Assembly: GCF_029581575.1 (NCBI RefSeq)
Contig: NZ_CP089975.1
Span: 682,001-746,000 of the forward strand
Direction: 5' to 3'
DNA from: Moraxella nasibovis
GTDB lineage: Bacteria; Pseudomonadota; Gammaproteobacteria; Pseudomonadales; Moraxellaceae
Length of the DNA: 64,000 bases
Shown piece after piece: positions 9,567 to 19,178 of this stretch; position 1 is the first letter of the stretch, and every line of letters begins with the position of its first letter. The notes beneath the pieces are model-generated. The model had not been told where the DNA came from. It did no database searches and saw only the letters and a list, made by a program, of their open reading frames with translations. Both the position numbers and the translations under genes were made by a program.

Positions 9567-12425
9567 ATGCAATTAACCGCAAAAGATGTACGCATGAATC
9601 TGCGTGCCACTGACAAACAAGACGCCTTATCGGTGCTGGCTGGAATTTTGGTTGAAGATGGTCTGACTGCCGAGGGCTATTTGGCAGGCTTGCAGACTCG
9701 TGAGGCTCAGTCGGCGACTTATTTGGGGCAAGGTATCGCCATTCCGCATGGCACGCCAGATTCTCGTGAATACATTGTAAAGACAGGTGTTCGCTTGGCA
9801 CATTTTGCTGATGGCGTGGTCTGGAATGACGAGGGCGAAAAGGTGTATCTGGCGGCGGTGATTGCTGCAAAATCTGACGAGCATTTGCAGGTTTTAAAAC
9901 AGCTGACCAAAGTCTTGACGGACGATGTGGCGGATAAGATTCGGTTCGCCAAAAGTGCTGACGACATACTTGCCATCATTAACGGCAAGCCCAAATCTTT
10001 GATTTTAAATGAAAATCTGATCAAAATTGACGAAAAAGCCAAAGACACAGACGCTTTGTTCATGACGGCATTAAACGCCCTAAAATCGGCAAATTTGACA
10101 GAGTCGGTCAGCTTGTTGTCATCAAAATCACAAGTGCTGTCTAAATATGTGCAGTGCGTGAGTTTTGTGGGCGATGAAAGTCAGGTTTCCCAGTCGGCAT
10201 TGTCGCTTGCCATCAGTGGTCAAAACATCGCACCAAAGGCGGTGGCGGTGGTCGTGGCAAATGAGCATTTGGACGCCAAAAAACTGGCGGCAGCTTATGA
10301 TGTGCTGATGGATGATGAGTTTGAGACGGCGTTGGCATGTGCAGATAAAGAGGCTATTGCCAAACTTTTGGGCGTGGAGTCTAGCGAGTCTTGGGCGTCT
10401 AAGACGGCAGTGATTTTAAATGAACATGGCTTGCACGCACGCCCTGCCACAGCGTTATCTACGCTTGCCAAAGAAGTGGCAGGCGAGATTAAGGTGTCGG
10501 TTGATGGCGGATTTTTTGTGTCTGCCAAGAGTCTAAGTCGTCTGCTGTCTTTGGGGGCGGTGCGTGGGCAAGTATTAAAGTTCATCGCCGAGCCTAAGAC
10601 GGATGCGGTGGCACATTTGGATAAGCTGGTGCAAGCGGTGGCAGATGGTTTGGGCGAGGAAGTAGAGCCATTTGAAGTGTCGTCTGCTCACCCACAGCAG
10701 GCTGATGCACCGACTGTATTAAATTTTAGCGACACACAAAAAATCGTGGCAGGCGAGAAGGCTGTCGCCATCACAGCGTCATCTGGCGTGGCGGTGGGCG
10801 AGGCGTTCGTGGTGCGTGATGTGCGATTTGATTATCCTGCGACGGCAGATGATCCAGCGGTGGAATTTGAGCGATTGACAAATGCGATTGATGTCGTGAA
10901 AGCAGAGCTGTCGCAGATGGTGTCTGGTGCAAAAAATGCCGACATTGCCAAGATTTTTACCGCTCATTTGGCATTGCTTGATGATGAAGAGATTGTCTTT
11001 GGGGCAAAAGATGGTATGGATGAGGGATTGTCGGCAGAGGCGGCTTGGCATGCTCATATTGAGACGACCGCCAAGATTCAGTCGGCGGTTGCCAATCATC
11101 TGCTTGCTGAGCGTGCGGCAGATTTAAGAGATGTGGGACAAAAAGTGCTGGCAGTGCTGACAGGACAGAGTCTGCACACAGAGCCTACCACGCCTTATGT
11201 GTTGATTAAAGAAGATTTGTTGCCATCAGATGTGGCGCGTCTTGACCCTGCTCGTGTGGCGGGCATCTTGACGGCAGTGGGTGGAGCCAGTTCGCACAGT
11301 GCTATCGTGGCAAGGGCGTTGGGCATTCCTGCATTGGTTGGGGCAGGCAGTGATGTACTGGGTGCGACACAAGGCGTACCAGTATTGATGAATGCGTCTG
11401 AGGGTTGGTTTGTGATTGACCCAAGTGATGAGCTGATCTTGGAGAGTCAAAAAGCCCAAGAGCTATTAAAACAGCGCAAAGAGCTTGCCAATCAGCACGC
11501 CTTAGAGCCTGCCGTCATGACAGATGGTCATCAGGTCGAGGTGGTGGTGAATTTGGGCAATGTCCATAATACCGCCAAGGCAGTGGCAAGCGGTGCAGAA
11601 GGTGTGGGGCTACTTCGTACGGAGTTGGTGTTCATGGCTCATCGCCAAGTGCCTGACATTGACACGCAGATTCGTGATTATGAGCAGGTGTTTGATGCCT
11701 TGGAAGGTCGTCCTTTGGTGGTGCGTACGCTGGATGTGGGGGGCGATAAGCCTTTGCCATATCTGCCCATGCCAAGCGAAGAAAACCCATTTTTAGGCTT
11801 GCGTGGCGTGCGTCTGTCGCTCAAACAGCCTAACATGCTCAAAGATCAGCTCATCGCCTTGATTAAGGCATCAAAAGGGCGGGATCTGCGTATCATGTTC
11901 CCAATGGTGGGGCGACTTGAAGAATGGACGGCAGCCAAAGCGGTCTTGGACGAGGTGCGAGCCGAATATCCGCACGACACCTTACAAGTGGGCATCATGA
12001 TTGAAGTGCCAAGTGCGGCAATCATGGCGAATGCTTTTGCCAAAGAAGTGGATTTTTTTAGTATCGGTACGAACGACTTGACCCAGTATGTGATGGCGAT
12101 TGACCGTGGGCATCCGATCTTATCCAAAGATGCTGACGGTCTGCACCCAAGCGTACTGATGCTGATCCATCACACCGTGCAGGCAGCTCATGCTCATGGC
12201 AAGTGGGTGGGCGTGTGTGGCGAATTGGCAGGCGATGAAAAGGCGGTGCCGATTTTGCTGGGCTTGGGTGTTGATGAGCTCAGCATGTCAGTGTCGAGCA
12301 TTGCACTGGTCAAACAACAAGTGCGTGAGCTGAATATGGCGGATTGCCAGTTTTTAGCCAAGCGTGCTTTGGCTTGCCAAACGGCGGGCGAAGTGCGTGC
12401 GTTGTCTGTGCAAGGTGGTGCGTAA
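9567..12425 (+). CDS. fruB: fructose PTS multiphosphoryl transfer protein (EIIA-HPr-EI fusion)
   Basis: 952 residues, carrying a whole phosphoryl relay in one chain. An N-terminal EIIA-fructose domain has its phospho-histidine at residue 61 in AIPHGTPD. A linker (M-like) domain spans about 145-275. The HPr domain has His290 in EHGLHARPAT. A complete enzyme I follows, with the active His577 in GGASSHSAIV and the C-terminal PEP-binding barrel. It takes phosphate from PEP and passes it to FruA. The ATG at 9567 was chosen for the GAGG site 6 bases upstream; a TTG 12 bases earlier is the alternative. Confidence 0.96.
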   Translation: MQLTAKDVRMNLRATDKQDALSVLAGILVEDGLTAEGYLAGLQTREAQSATYLGQGIAIPHGTPDSREYIVKTGVRLAHFADGVVWNDEGEKVYLAAVIAAKSDEHLQVLKQLTKVLTDDVADKIRFAKSADDILAIINGKPKSLILNENLIKIDEKAKDTDALFMTALNALKSANLTESVSLLSSKSQVLSKYVQCVSFVGDESQVSQSALSLAISGQNIAPKAVAVVVANEHLDAKKLAAAYDVLMDDEFETALACADKEAIAKLLGVESSESWASKTAVILNEHGLHARPATALSTLAKEVAGEIKVSVDGGFFVSAKSLSRLLSLGAVRGQVLKFIAEPKTDAVAHLDKLVQAVADGLGEEVEPFEVSSAHPQQADAPTVLNFSDTQKIVAGEKAVAITASSGVAVGEAFVVRDVRFDYPATADDPAVEFERLTNAIDVVKAELSQMVSGAKNADIAKIFTAHLALLDDEEIVFGAKDGMDEGLSAEAAWHAHIETTAKIQSAVANHLLAERAADLRDVGQKVLAVLTGQSLHTEPTTPYVLIKEDLLPSDVARLDPARVAGILTAVGGASSHSAIVARALGIPALVGAGSDVLGATQGVPVLMNASEGWFVIDPSDELILESQKAQELLKQRKELANQHALEPAVMTDGHQVEVVVNLGNVHNTAKAVASGAEGVGLLRTELVFMAHRQVPDIDTQIRDYEQVFDALEGRPLVVRTLDVGGDKPLPYLPMPSEENPFLGLRGVRLSLKQPNMLKDQLIALIKASKGRDLRIMFPMVGRLEEWTAAKAVLDEVRAEYPHDTLQVGIMIEVPSAAIMANAFAKEVDFFSIGTNDLTQYVMAIDRGHPILSKDADGLHPSVLMLIHHTVQAAHAHGKWVGVCGELAGDEKAVPILLGLGVDELSMSVSSIALVKQQVRELNMADCQFLAKRALACQTAGEVRALSVQGGA

Positions 12426-13381
12426 TGCGTGTGCTTTGTATTACCCTAAATCCTGCCATTGACATGACGGTGTCGGTGGTGGGTCTCAAAGTGGGCGAAG
12501 TCAATCGTGCGACCACTGCCCAATCCGACCCAGCAGGCAAAGGGCTTAACGCTGCTCAGATTTTGGCGGATCTGGGTATGGATGCGGTGGCGTCTGGATT
12601 TTTGGGCGAGCAAAATGCGTCTGTATTTGAAGAGCTGTTTGCTCATCGTCAGCAGTTGGCAAGTGATGAGTCGGTTGGCACTGTTACTGATGAATTTGTC
12701 CGTGTGGCAGGCGAGACTCGCACCAACATCAAATTGACCGACCAAGGCACGACCACCGACATCAACGGCACAGGTTTTGTGGTGGGCGAGCAGGACAAAT
12801 CGGCATTATTGACCAAATTAACCAAGCTTGCCAAAGACTGTCAAGCGGTATTGATTGCAGGCAGTGTGCCACAGGGCTTTGAGATGGCAGATTTTGATGC
12901 ACTGCTGTCGGCTTTGACAGCGGTCAATGATAAAGTGGCGGTTGATGTCAGTGGTAAGGCTTTGAAAGTTGCCTTAAAACATCAGCTGTGGCTAATCAAG
13001 CCTAATGATGACGAGCTTTTTGAGATTTTTGGACAATCTGCAAAAACTTTAAACGAGCAGGCGGCTTTATTGGCAGGCTTGCCGATTGAGCATATTGTCG
13101 TATCCATGGGCGAGCGTGGCGTACATTGGTTCTGTGGCGATGAGATTTATGGATCCTTGCCACCCAAGATGACCGTCAAAAGTACCGTTGGGGCTGGCGA
13201 TACGCTGACCGCTGGCATGATGGCAGGGCTATTGGCAGGCTTAGCACCTACCGATATTTTGGCTCGTGCGACAGCCTTATCCGCCCATGCGGTGAGCATT
13301 GTCGGCTTTAAGGCGGCAAGCCCAGACAGGCTTGATGAGCTGTTGGCAAAGGTGAGTGTACAGCCATTGCAGTTGTCTTGA
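12425..13381 (+). CDS. fruK: 1-phosphofructokinase FruK
   Basis: 318 residues of the PfkB/ribokinase fold. The N-terminus begins LCITLNPAIDMTV, and the C-terminal anion-hole motif with catalytic aspartate is seen in STVGAGDTLTAGMM. It phosphorylates fructose-1-phosphate to fructose-1,6-bisphosphate. Its ATG overlaps the fruB stop by one base (TAATG), so translation is probably coupled. Confidence 0.96.
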   Translation: MRVLCITLNPAIDMTVSVVGLKVGEVNRATTAQSDPAGKGLNAAQILADLGMDAVASGFLGEQNASVFEELFAHRQQLASDESVGTVTDEFVRVAGETRTNIKLTDQGTTTDINGTGFVVGEQDKSALLTKLTKLAKDCQAVLIAGSVPQGFEMADFDALLSALTAVNDKVAVDVSGKALKVALKHQLWLIKPNDDELFEIFGQSAKTLNEQAALLAGLPIEHIVVSMGERGVHWFCGDEIYGSLPPKMTVKSTVGAGDTLTAGMMAGLLAGLAPTDILARATALSAHAVSIVGFKAASPDRLDELLAKVSVQPLQLS

Positions 13382-13523
13382 TGGCTTGTGATTAGACTTG
13401 GCCGTAAGGGCGAATATTATTTGCCCCTACCACACCGCAATAAATGTTAGATTTGTTGAGTGCATCATGCCAAAAAACCGATCATTTTTTTAACCAAAAT
13501 TTTATAAACAATAGGGAAAACCT

Positions 13524-15218
13524 ATGCAATTTTTAACCGCTTCTTATGTGATTGTGCCTGAGCAAAACGCACCGCACACATTATTGATTGCCAAAAAACT
13601 GGCAAAAGCCTTGCAAAATCAAGGCGTACCGGCAACTGTCTCATTGACCGAGCAGGCAAATCAAGCTCATAAAGTCATCATTGGCGACAAGTCCGCCGTT
13701 GATGGCAAAACCATTTATCTAAACCAAAACGAGCTGGACATCACTCGCTTTGATGATGAAAATTATCTACAATCGCTGTTTGCTTTGGCATCATTTGACC
13801 AAGCGCCAAGCACAGCGGCGGCATCAGCACCGCAGGCAGGCAAGGCATTTAATGTGGTGGCAGTTACCGCTTGCCCAACTGGTGTGGCACATACTTTTAT
13901 GTCGGCAGAGGCGATTGAAAACTACGCCAAAGCACAAGGTTGGGATATTAAGGTTGAGACTCGTGGTCAGGTCGGTGCTGGTAATCCAATCAGTGCGGAC
14001 GAAGTGGCGGCGGCAGATTTGGTGTTCGTGGCGGCAGACATTGATGTGGATTTGGCAAAATTTGCTGGCAAAAAAATGTACCGCACTTCGACAGGTCTTG
14101 CCCTGAAAAAAACCGCCCAAGAATTTGACAAGGCATTGGCGGAGGCGAAAATCTATCAAGGCGGTGCGGCGGCAAGTTCGGCAGGTAATGAAACCGCCAG
14201 CCAAGAGAAAAAAGGCGTGTATCAGCACCTGATGACTGGTGTGTCGCACATGCTACCGCTTGTCGTGGCGGGTGGTTTGCTCATTGCCATGTCGTTCATG
14301 TTTGGCGTGGAAGCCTTTAAAGATGCGGCGATCGCTTATGGCTTGCCAAAAGCGTTGATGGACATCGGTGGTGGTAGTGCGTTTGCTTTGATGATTGCGG
14401 TGTTCTCTGGCTATGTGGCGTATTCTATCGCTGATCGCCCAGGTCTTGCGGTGGGTCTGATCGGCGGTATGCTTGCCAATACAGCAGGGGCTGGTATTTT
14501 GGGCGGTATCGTGGCAGGCTTTTTGGCAGGTTATACCGTCAAATTTCTAAACGATGCGATTAAATTGCCACCAAGTTTATCTGCATTAAAGCCGATTTTG
14601 ATTTTGCCGTTATTGGGTTCGCTGATTGTTGGTTTGTTGATGATTTATGCGATCAACCCACCTGTGGCAGCGTTGATGGAAATGCTGACAAACTGGCTAA
14701 AATCAATGAATGATGCCAATGCAATCATTTTAGGCTTGATTTTGGGCTTGATGATGTGTGCCGATATGGGTGGTCCAATTAACAAGGCGGCTTATACTTT
14801 CTCGGTGGGTATGATCGCCTCAGGCGTTTATACACCGATTGCGGCGGCGATGGCGGCAGGTATGGTACCGCCGATTGGTATGGCGATTGCTACTTGGATT
14901 GCTGCCAAAAAATTCAACGACAACCAAAAAAATGCTGGCAAAGCATCATTCGTACTGGGTCTGTGCTTTATCTCTGAAGGGGCGTTGCCGTTCGTAGCGG
15001 CAGATCCTGCCCGTGTGATTATCGCATCATTGATTGGCGGGGCGATTACTGGTGCGATTTCTATGAGTCTTGGCATTGCTCTGCAAGCACCACATGGCGG
15101 TCTGTTTGTGATTCCGTTCGTCTCACAGCCTTTGATGTATTTGGTGGCGATTGCGGTCGGTTCGGTGGCGACTGGCGTGATTTATGCGACCATCAAGCCA
15201 AAAATTGCTACGGCTTAA
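13524..15218 (+). CDS. fruA: fructose-specific PTS enzyme IIBC
   Basis: 564 residues. A degenerate IIB-like domain lacking the catalytic cysteine occupies residues 1-90. The active IIB domain has Cys117 in VTACPTGVAHT. The membrane IIC domain (about 230-560) has many helices and the GLMMCADMGGPINKAAY signature. It imports and phosphorylates fructose to fructose-1-phosphate, using phosphate from FruB. An SD (AGGG) lies 8-9 bases upstream. It lies 142 bases after fruK. Confidence 0.95.
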   Translation: MQFLTASYVIVPEQNAPHTLLIAKKLAKALQNQGVPATVSLTEQANQAHKVIIGDKSAVDGKTIYLNQNELDITRFDDENYLQSLFALASFDQAPSTAAASAPQAGKAFNVVAVTACPTGVAHTFMSAEAIENYAKAQGWDIKVETRGQVGAGNPISADEVAAADLVFVAADIDVDLAKFAGKKMYRTSTGLALKKTAQEFDKALAEAKIYQGGAAASSAGNETASQEKKGVYQHLMTGVSHMLPLVVAGGLLIAMSFMFGVEAFKDAAIAYGLPKALMDIGGGSAFALMIAVFSGYVAYSIADRPGLAVGLIGGMLANTAGAGILGGIVAGFLAGYTVKFLNDAIKLPPSLSALKPILILPLLGSLIVGLLMIYAINPPVAALMEMLTNWLKSMNDANAIILGLILGLMMCADMGGPINKAAYTFSVGMIASGVYTPIAAAMAAGMVPPIGMAIATWIAAKKFNDNQKNAGKASFVLGLCFISEGALPFVAADPARVIIASLIGGAITGAISMSLGIALQAPHGGLFVIPFVSQPLMYLVAIAVGSVATGVIYATIKPKIATA

Positions 15219-15247
15219 TTGTTACAGCCTAAGCCGCATTTTTTGAC

Positions 15248-15291
15248 AAAAAAACACAAAACCTGTCCTTTGATGGGTTTTGTGTTTTTTA
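15248..15291 (+). terminator. intrinsic terminator after fruA
   Basis: Stem AAACACAAAACC / GGGTTTTGTGTTT followed by a T run; it closes the fructose operon. Confidence 0.85.
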
Positions 15292-15354
15292 TTGGTGTGT
15301 TACAATAAAAAGCTTGTTCTACATCTGCTGAATTTTTAAAGTCCTTGAGAATTT

Positions 15355-15386
15355 TGGGTTTCGTTCCACTCAACCCAGCCTACGAC
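15355..15386. repeat. possible dispersed repeat fragment (GGGTTTCGTTCC...AACCC type)
   Basis: A short imperfect hairpin (GGGTT / AACCC) with a TTTCG...CAGCCTACG context resembles small intergenic repeats common in many bacterial genomes. It occurs only once here, so this is recognition by resemblance and not proof. Confidence 0.3.
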
Positions 15387-15463
15387 ATCACATAATTTTG
15401 TGGCAAACTTTAATATTTGATGGGTGTAATTATTGATTGATTGACAAAAGGGGAGTGATTGTG

Positions 15464-16336
15464 ATGAGTGTTATGAATTATCAGTCAAAAACCAAGCCAG
15501 TGCTGATGTTGTCTGGTCTTTGTGGGGTGTTGTTATTGTCAGCTTGTGCCAGTAAGCCCACCTATCAGCAAGGCAGCAGTAAGGCGGTCGGCGGCTCAAA
15601 TGCCCCGAAAGTCGTGATGAATAACAAAGGTGTACCCAGTCATCATCTGGTCAAGCAAGGCGACACGGTAAGTAAAATCGCTGAGCGCTATGGACTCAAC
15701 TGGCGTGACATCGGTCGCATCAATAATCTGAATTCCCAGTACACCATCTACACAGGACAGTGGCTGACACTTTGGCAAGGCAATGCCAGCAGCAACACGA
15801 CAGCGGCCACCACGCCACCACGCCAAAGCACCACGGCACGCTCTCAGGTCACAGCGACACCAACACCCCCAGCTGTGACGACCACGACCAGTACACCTTC
15901 TTACACACCGCCACCAGTCACCGCCAGTGCGCCACCTTCTGTGGGCAGTGCAGGCTTGATGCAGTTTCGCTATCCTGTGGGTAGTGGCAACCCTGTGGTG
16001 CGCCGCTTTGGCACCACCACCATCAATGGTCAGGCAGTGACCAGTCAGGGCATGTGGTTCTCTGGTCGAGCGGGGGATGCGGTGCTGGCAAGCCGTACGG
16101 GCACGGTACTGCACGCCGATGGCAATATTGACGGAGCGATGATCGCCATTGCGCATACTGACGGCTTTGTGAGTAATTATTTCCATATCCAAAATGCGCA
16201 GGTCAAATCAGGGCAGACCGTGCAGGCAGGGCAGCAGATCGCCACCATGCGTGCGCAAGCCGATGGTGCGGCACTGCTTGAATTTCGTATCGCTCGCAAT
16301 TCAAGCTACATTGATCCATTGTCTGTTTTAAAATAA
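15464..16336 (+). CDS. NlpD-like lipoprotein: LysM plus degenerate LytM (M23) domain
   Basis: About 290 residues. A lipoprotein signal peptide ends in the lipobox LLSAC. A LysM domain (HHLVKQGDTVSKIAERYGLNW) binds peptidoglycan, a long Thr/Pro-rich linker follows, and a C-terminal LytM fold ends the protein. The LytM zinc ligands look lost: the first histidine region reads GMWFSGRAGD and the usual HxH reads LLEFRI. This matches amidase activators such as NlpD/EnvC and not active endopeptidases. SD AGGGGAG lies about 9 bases before the ATG. Confidence 0.85.
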   Translation: MSVMNYQSKTKPVLMLSGLCGVLLLSACASKPTYQQGSSKAVGGSNAPKVVMNNKGVPSHHLVKQGDTVSKIAERYGLNWRDIGRINNLNSQYTIYTGQWLTLWQGNASSNTTAATTPPRQSTTARSQVTATPTPPAVTTTTSTPSYTPPPVTASAPPSVGSAGLMQFRYPVGSGNPVVRRFGTTTINGQAVTSQGMWFSGRAGDAVLASRTGTVLHADGNIDGAMIAIAHTDGFVSNYFHIQNAQVKSGQTVQAGQQIATMRAQADGAALLEFRIARNSSYIDPLSVLK

Positions 16337-16342
16337 TTTGCC

Positions 16343-17257
16343 ATGATCGTCCGTGATAAAAGCAACCGCTTAAAGCTGTTGTTTGTATGGCGTGGCACGG
16401 TGCTACCAAAGGTGCTGCCGCTTGTGCTTGCGCTGATGGCGATATCGATGGTGGCTTGGGGCTTGACGCATTATAAGGTCTATGCCGTGACGGGCGTGCC
16501 TGCGGTGGGCTTTACGGTGTTTGGCGTGGTGCTCTCCATATTTTTGGGCTTTCGCAATACCGCTTGCTATGAAAGATGGTGGGAAGGGCGTAAGCTGTGG
16601 GGTGCGATGATCGCCAACACACGCCATCTGACACGAGACAGTCATTTTTTACCCAATGACGAACGAAAGCAGCTACTCATTGAGATGCTGCTTTTTGTGG
16701 GACTCTTACGCAACCGCCTGCGTGGACAGACGGCGGATAGGGCGCAGTTTGCACATTTTCATGATTTGGCTGATGATGAGCTTGACGCCCTGAATCATCA
16801 TGTCAATGCGCCACAGGTCATGCTTGAAAAGATGCAGCTGCGCTTGATGAGAGCGGTGCAGACAGGGCAGGTGAGCGACATTGTTTATACGAGCATTCAG
16901 CGCCATGTGATTGAGATGGGTAATATTCAGGCGGGCTGTGATCGTATCGCCAGTACGCCTTTGCCGTTTCCGTATTCGGTGCTGCTGCATCGTGCGGTAT
17001 TTTGTTTTTGTTGGATGTTGCCCTTTGGTCTTGAATCGGTGATGGGTATTTGGACGCCGTTTTTGGTGGGGTTTTTGTCGTATTTATTGCTTGGGCTTGA
17101 TGAGCTTAGCCATCAGCTAGAAGAGCCATTTGGCACGGCTGACAATGATCTGCCGCTAGATACGATGGTGCGACTGATGGAGCGTGAGACCTTATCTTTG
17201 CTGGATTTGCCACTGCCTGCACCCATCAATGCTGATGCGTCTTATAATTTTTCCTAA
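16343..17257 (+). CDS. bestrophin-family anion channel protein
   Basis: 304 residues of the bacterial bestrophin (formerly UPF0187) family. The N-terminal basic stretch, an early transmembrane helix and the conserved FLGFRNTACYERWWEGRKLWG segment are diagnostic. Further hydrophobic helices lie near residues 210-255 (FCFCWMLPFGLESVMGIWTPFLVGFLSYLLLG). Bacterial members are pentameric channels. It starts 6 bases after the NlpD-like gene, so the two are probably co-transcribed. Confidence 0.88.
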   Translation: MIVRDKSNRLKLLFVWRGTVLPKVLPLVLALMAISMVAWGLTHYKVYAVTGVPAVGFTVFGVVLSIFLGFRNTACYERWWEGRKLWGAMIANTRHLTRDSHFLPNDERKQLLIEMLLFVGLLRNRLRGQTADRAQFAHFHDLADDELDALNHHVNAPQVMLEKMQLRLMRAVQTGQVSDIVYTSIQRHVIEMGNIQAGCDRIASTPLPFPYSVLLHRAVFCFCWMLPFGLESVMGIWTPFLVGFLSYLLLGLDELSHQLEEPFGTADNDLPLDTMVRLMERETLSLLDLPLPAPINADASYNFS

Positions 17258-17343
17258 GCTTTCGTGCTGAGTGCATCAAAGATTTTCAATGACTGCTGAT
17301 GATTATGATGTCAGCTGGCGACTGTTTGGCTTTTTAATAAAAA

Positions 17344-17384
17344 AAATCAAGGGTTTATGATGTATAAACCCTTGATTTTTTTTG
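17344..17384. terminator. bidirectional intrinsic terminator between bestrophin gene and tRNA-Ile2
   Basis: Perfect 14-bp stem (AATCAAGGGTTTAT / ATAAACCCTTGATT) flanked by A and T runs. It ends the + strand operon and the - strand tRNA transcript. Confidence 0.9.
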
Positions 17385-17394
17385 ACTTTAAATT

Positions 17395-17471
<77 letters not shown>

Positions 17472-17515
17472 AAAAAAAATTATCCAATAATTACAACAAC
17501 TTATTGAATGTTTAT

Positions 17516-17544
17516 ATTGTACATCAATCCAAAAATGATTGCAA
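17516..17544 (-). promoter_or_regulatory. phage-borne promoter replacing the native tRNA-Ile2 promoter
   Basis: On the - strand, TTGCAA (17539-17544), 17-base spacer, TACAAT (17516-17521), pointing at the tRNA 45 bases away. The sequence is phage-side of attL. The displaced original promoter is at 63524-63552. The discriminator after this -10 is A+T-rich. Confidence 0.7.
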
Positions 17545-17551
17545 ATATTTC

Positions 17552-17572
17552 TAGTAGACGCATAGTAGACCA
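17552..17572. repeat. left arm-type integrase site (21-bp repeat)
   Basis: TAGTAGACGCATAGTAGACC plus one A, identical at 63300-63320. It contains two TAGTAGAC octamers 11 bases apart. The two copies flank the core on the phage side, as arm-type integrase sites do; it also overlaps the int -35 region. Confidence 0.65.
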
Positions 17573-17585
17573 CATAGAAATGTTG

Positions 17586-17623
17586 TATAATATCGCTATT
17601 TGTTGCAATATGGCGATATTATA
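17586..17623 (+). promoter_or_regulatory. int promoter -10 inside an 11-bp inverted repeat
   Basis: TATAATATCGC (17586-17596) and GCGATATTATA (17613-17623) are perfect inverted copies just before the int ATG. The left arm includes a TATAAT -10. A protein bound here, or the hairpin itself, could control integrase. Confidence 0.5.
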
Positions 17624-17627
17624 CACA

Positions 17628-18890
17628 ATGACGAGCAAAAACAAAAGAGTTAGACTCACAAAAAATTTGATTGAGTCTCTCCCTGCTGACCCCGCCATTT
17701 ACCGAGACAGTGATTTGATTGGTTTTGCGGTGCGTGTCCAGAAGACCTACAAGACTTACATCGTTGAGAAAAAAGTCAATGGACAAGCCGTCCGCCACAC
17801 ACTCGGCATCGTTGGACAGCTCACATTGCCCCAAGCTCGCCAAAAGGCAAGTGAGACGCTGGCGATGATGGGTCAGGGTATTAACCCAAATGAGCAAAAA
17901 CGCACTGAACAAAAAGCCCACGAGCATGAGCGAGAATTAAATCGCCAACATCCTACCCTTGCCGATGCTTACACCGCTTTTTTGAGTGAACGCACGCTAA
18001 AACCAAATACTCGCCACGATTACGACAAAGTGATGGAAAAATATCTATCAGATTGGCAAAATAAAAAACTTGCCGACATCACAAGAAAAATGGTGCAAGA
18101 CAAACACAAAGCCTTGACCGAAAACAGCCCAGCACAGGCAAATATGGCAATGCGAGTCTTTCGGGCGGTGTATAATTTTGCGGTTGAGCATTATCTTGGT
18201 GATGACGAAAATCCGCTACTGCCCGCCATATCACCCACCAAAACTTTGACCGCAAAAAAGGCGTGGAATAAAATCAAACGCAAAAAGACTTACATCAACG
18301 AAGACAAAATGCCAGATTGGGTAAAAGCGGTTGTAGAGTTTGAAAATCGTGGGCAGTCATTAGAAACGAACAAAGATTTTTTATTGACTTTAATATTAAC
18401 AGGGTTTAGGCGGAGCGAATGCGAAAGCATCGCATGGTCGGCAATCGATTTAAAATATGGTTTTGTATCCTCCATTGACCCAAAAAATAGCGAGGTCCAC
18501 ACCCTGCCAATGGGTGATGTGCTTTGGGCTTTGATGAAAAAAAGACGAAAATATATTACAGGAAATTGGGTATTTCCGTCCGCCAAATCCAAAAGCGGAC
18601 ACATTGTCAATATTTCCAAAGTGCGTGAAAAAATCAATAATGAATGTGGTGTCAAATTTACTTTTCACGATTTACGCCGAACCTTTGCTAGCATTGCCGA
18701 GAATTTAGATTACGGTCAATATACAATTAAACGCCTGCTAAACCACAAAGATGACGATAACGATGTAACGGCAGGATATGTGCAAATCAGCGATAAAAAA
18801 CTACGCCAAGCAATGAATGAAATTGAAAGTACCGTATTGGGAGAATGGCGAGAATTTTTATTAGATGAATACAATAAAAAAGCCCTATGA
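17628..18890 (+). CDS. int: prophage integrase (tyrosine recombinase)
   Basis: 420 residues. The N-terminal arm-binding region (LTKNLIESLP...GFAVRVQ) is followed by a SAM-like core-binding domain (~95-190) and a catalytic domain with Arg in TGFRRSECE, HDLRRTF (HxxR), LNHK and the nucleophile Tyr in TAGYVQIS. It recombines attP with the tRNA-Ile2 attB. The frame opens at 17508, but that part crosses the arm site and inverted repeat; the ATG at 17628 is preferred. Confidence 0.95.
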   Translation: MTSKNKRVRLTKNLIESLPADPAIYRDSDLIGFAVRVQKTYKTYIVEKKVNGQAVRHTLGIVGQLTLPQARQKASETLAMMGQGINPNEQKRTEQKAHEHERELNRQHPTLADAYTAFLSERTLKPNTRHDYDKVMEKYLSDWQNKKLADITRKMVQDKHKALTENSPAQANMAMRVFRAVYNFAVEHYLGDDENPLLPAISPTKTLTAKKAWNKIKRKKTYINEDKMPDWVKAVVEFENRGQSLETNKDFLLTLILTGFRRSECESIAWSAIDLKYGFVSSIDPKNSEVHTLPMGDVLWALMKKRRKYITGNWVFPSAKSKSGHIVNISKVREKINNECGVKFTFHDLRRTFASIAENLDYGQYTIKRLLNHKDDDNDVTAGYVQISDKKLRQAMNEIESTVLGEWREFLLDEYNKKAL

Positions 18891-18903
18891 CAGGGCTTTT
18901 TTG
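18876..18903. terminator. bidirectional terminator between int and the leftward operon
   Basis: AAAAGCCCT / AGGGCTTTT stem with A and T runs on both sides, overlapping the 3' ends of int (+) and the probable xis (-). Confidence 0.85.
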
Positions 18904-19178
18904 TAATTATAATAATTGGGGTCGGAAGTATGTGGCACTTTGTCGAATTTATTTAAGTAGTCTAATACATCTGACTTTTGGTAATAAATCACTTTTTTAC
19001 TGTGTTTAATAAATGGTATGCCGTCGCCATTGCACCGCTTGGCTTGCAGCCACGACAGCGACTTATTCAAAATAATCGCAATCGTAATGGGTGGGAAAAC
19101 AGCGTCATCGCTTGCCGACCAAAAGCGGTCGGACTCGGATTTGGCTTGTTCTGCGGTTAATGTTTTTAGTTTTGACAT
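18885..19178 (-). CDS. probable excisionase / small DNA-binding protein
   Basis: 97 residues with a winged-helix-like centre (PITIAIILNKSLSWLQAKRCNGDGIPFIKHSKKVIYYQKSDVLDYL cut here into parts: an ITIAIILNKSLSWLQ helix pair and an IYYQKSDVLDYL wing) typical of AlpA/excisionase proteins. It is the last gene of the leftward operon, next to int, the usual place for xis. An AGGAG site precedes the ATG. Its first 74 bases overlap the end of thyX. No specific family was verified. Confidence 0.6.
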   Translation of the reverse strand: MSKLKTLTAEQAKSESDRFWSASDDAVFPPITIAIILNKSLSWLQAKRCNGDGIPFIKHSKKVIYYQKSDVLDYLNKFDKVPHTSDPNYYNYKKALS

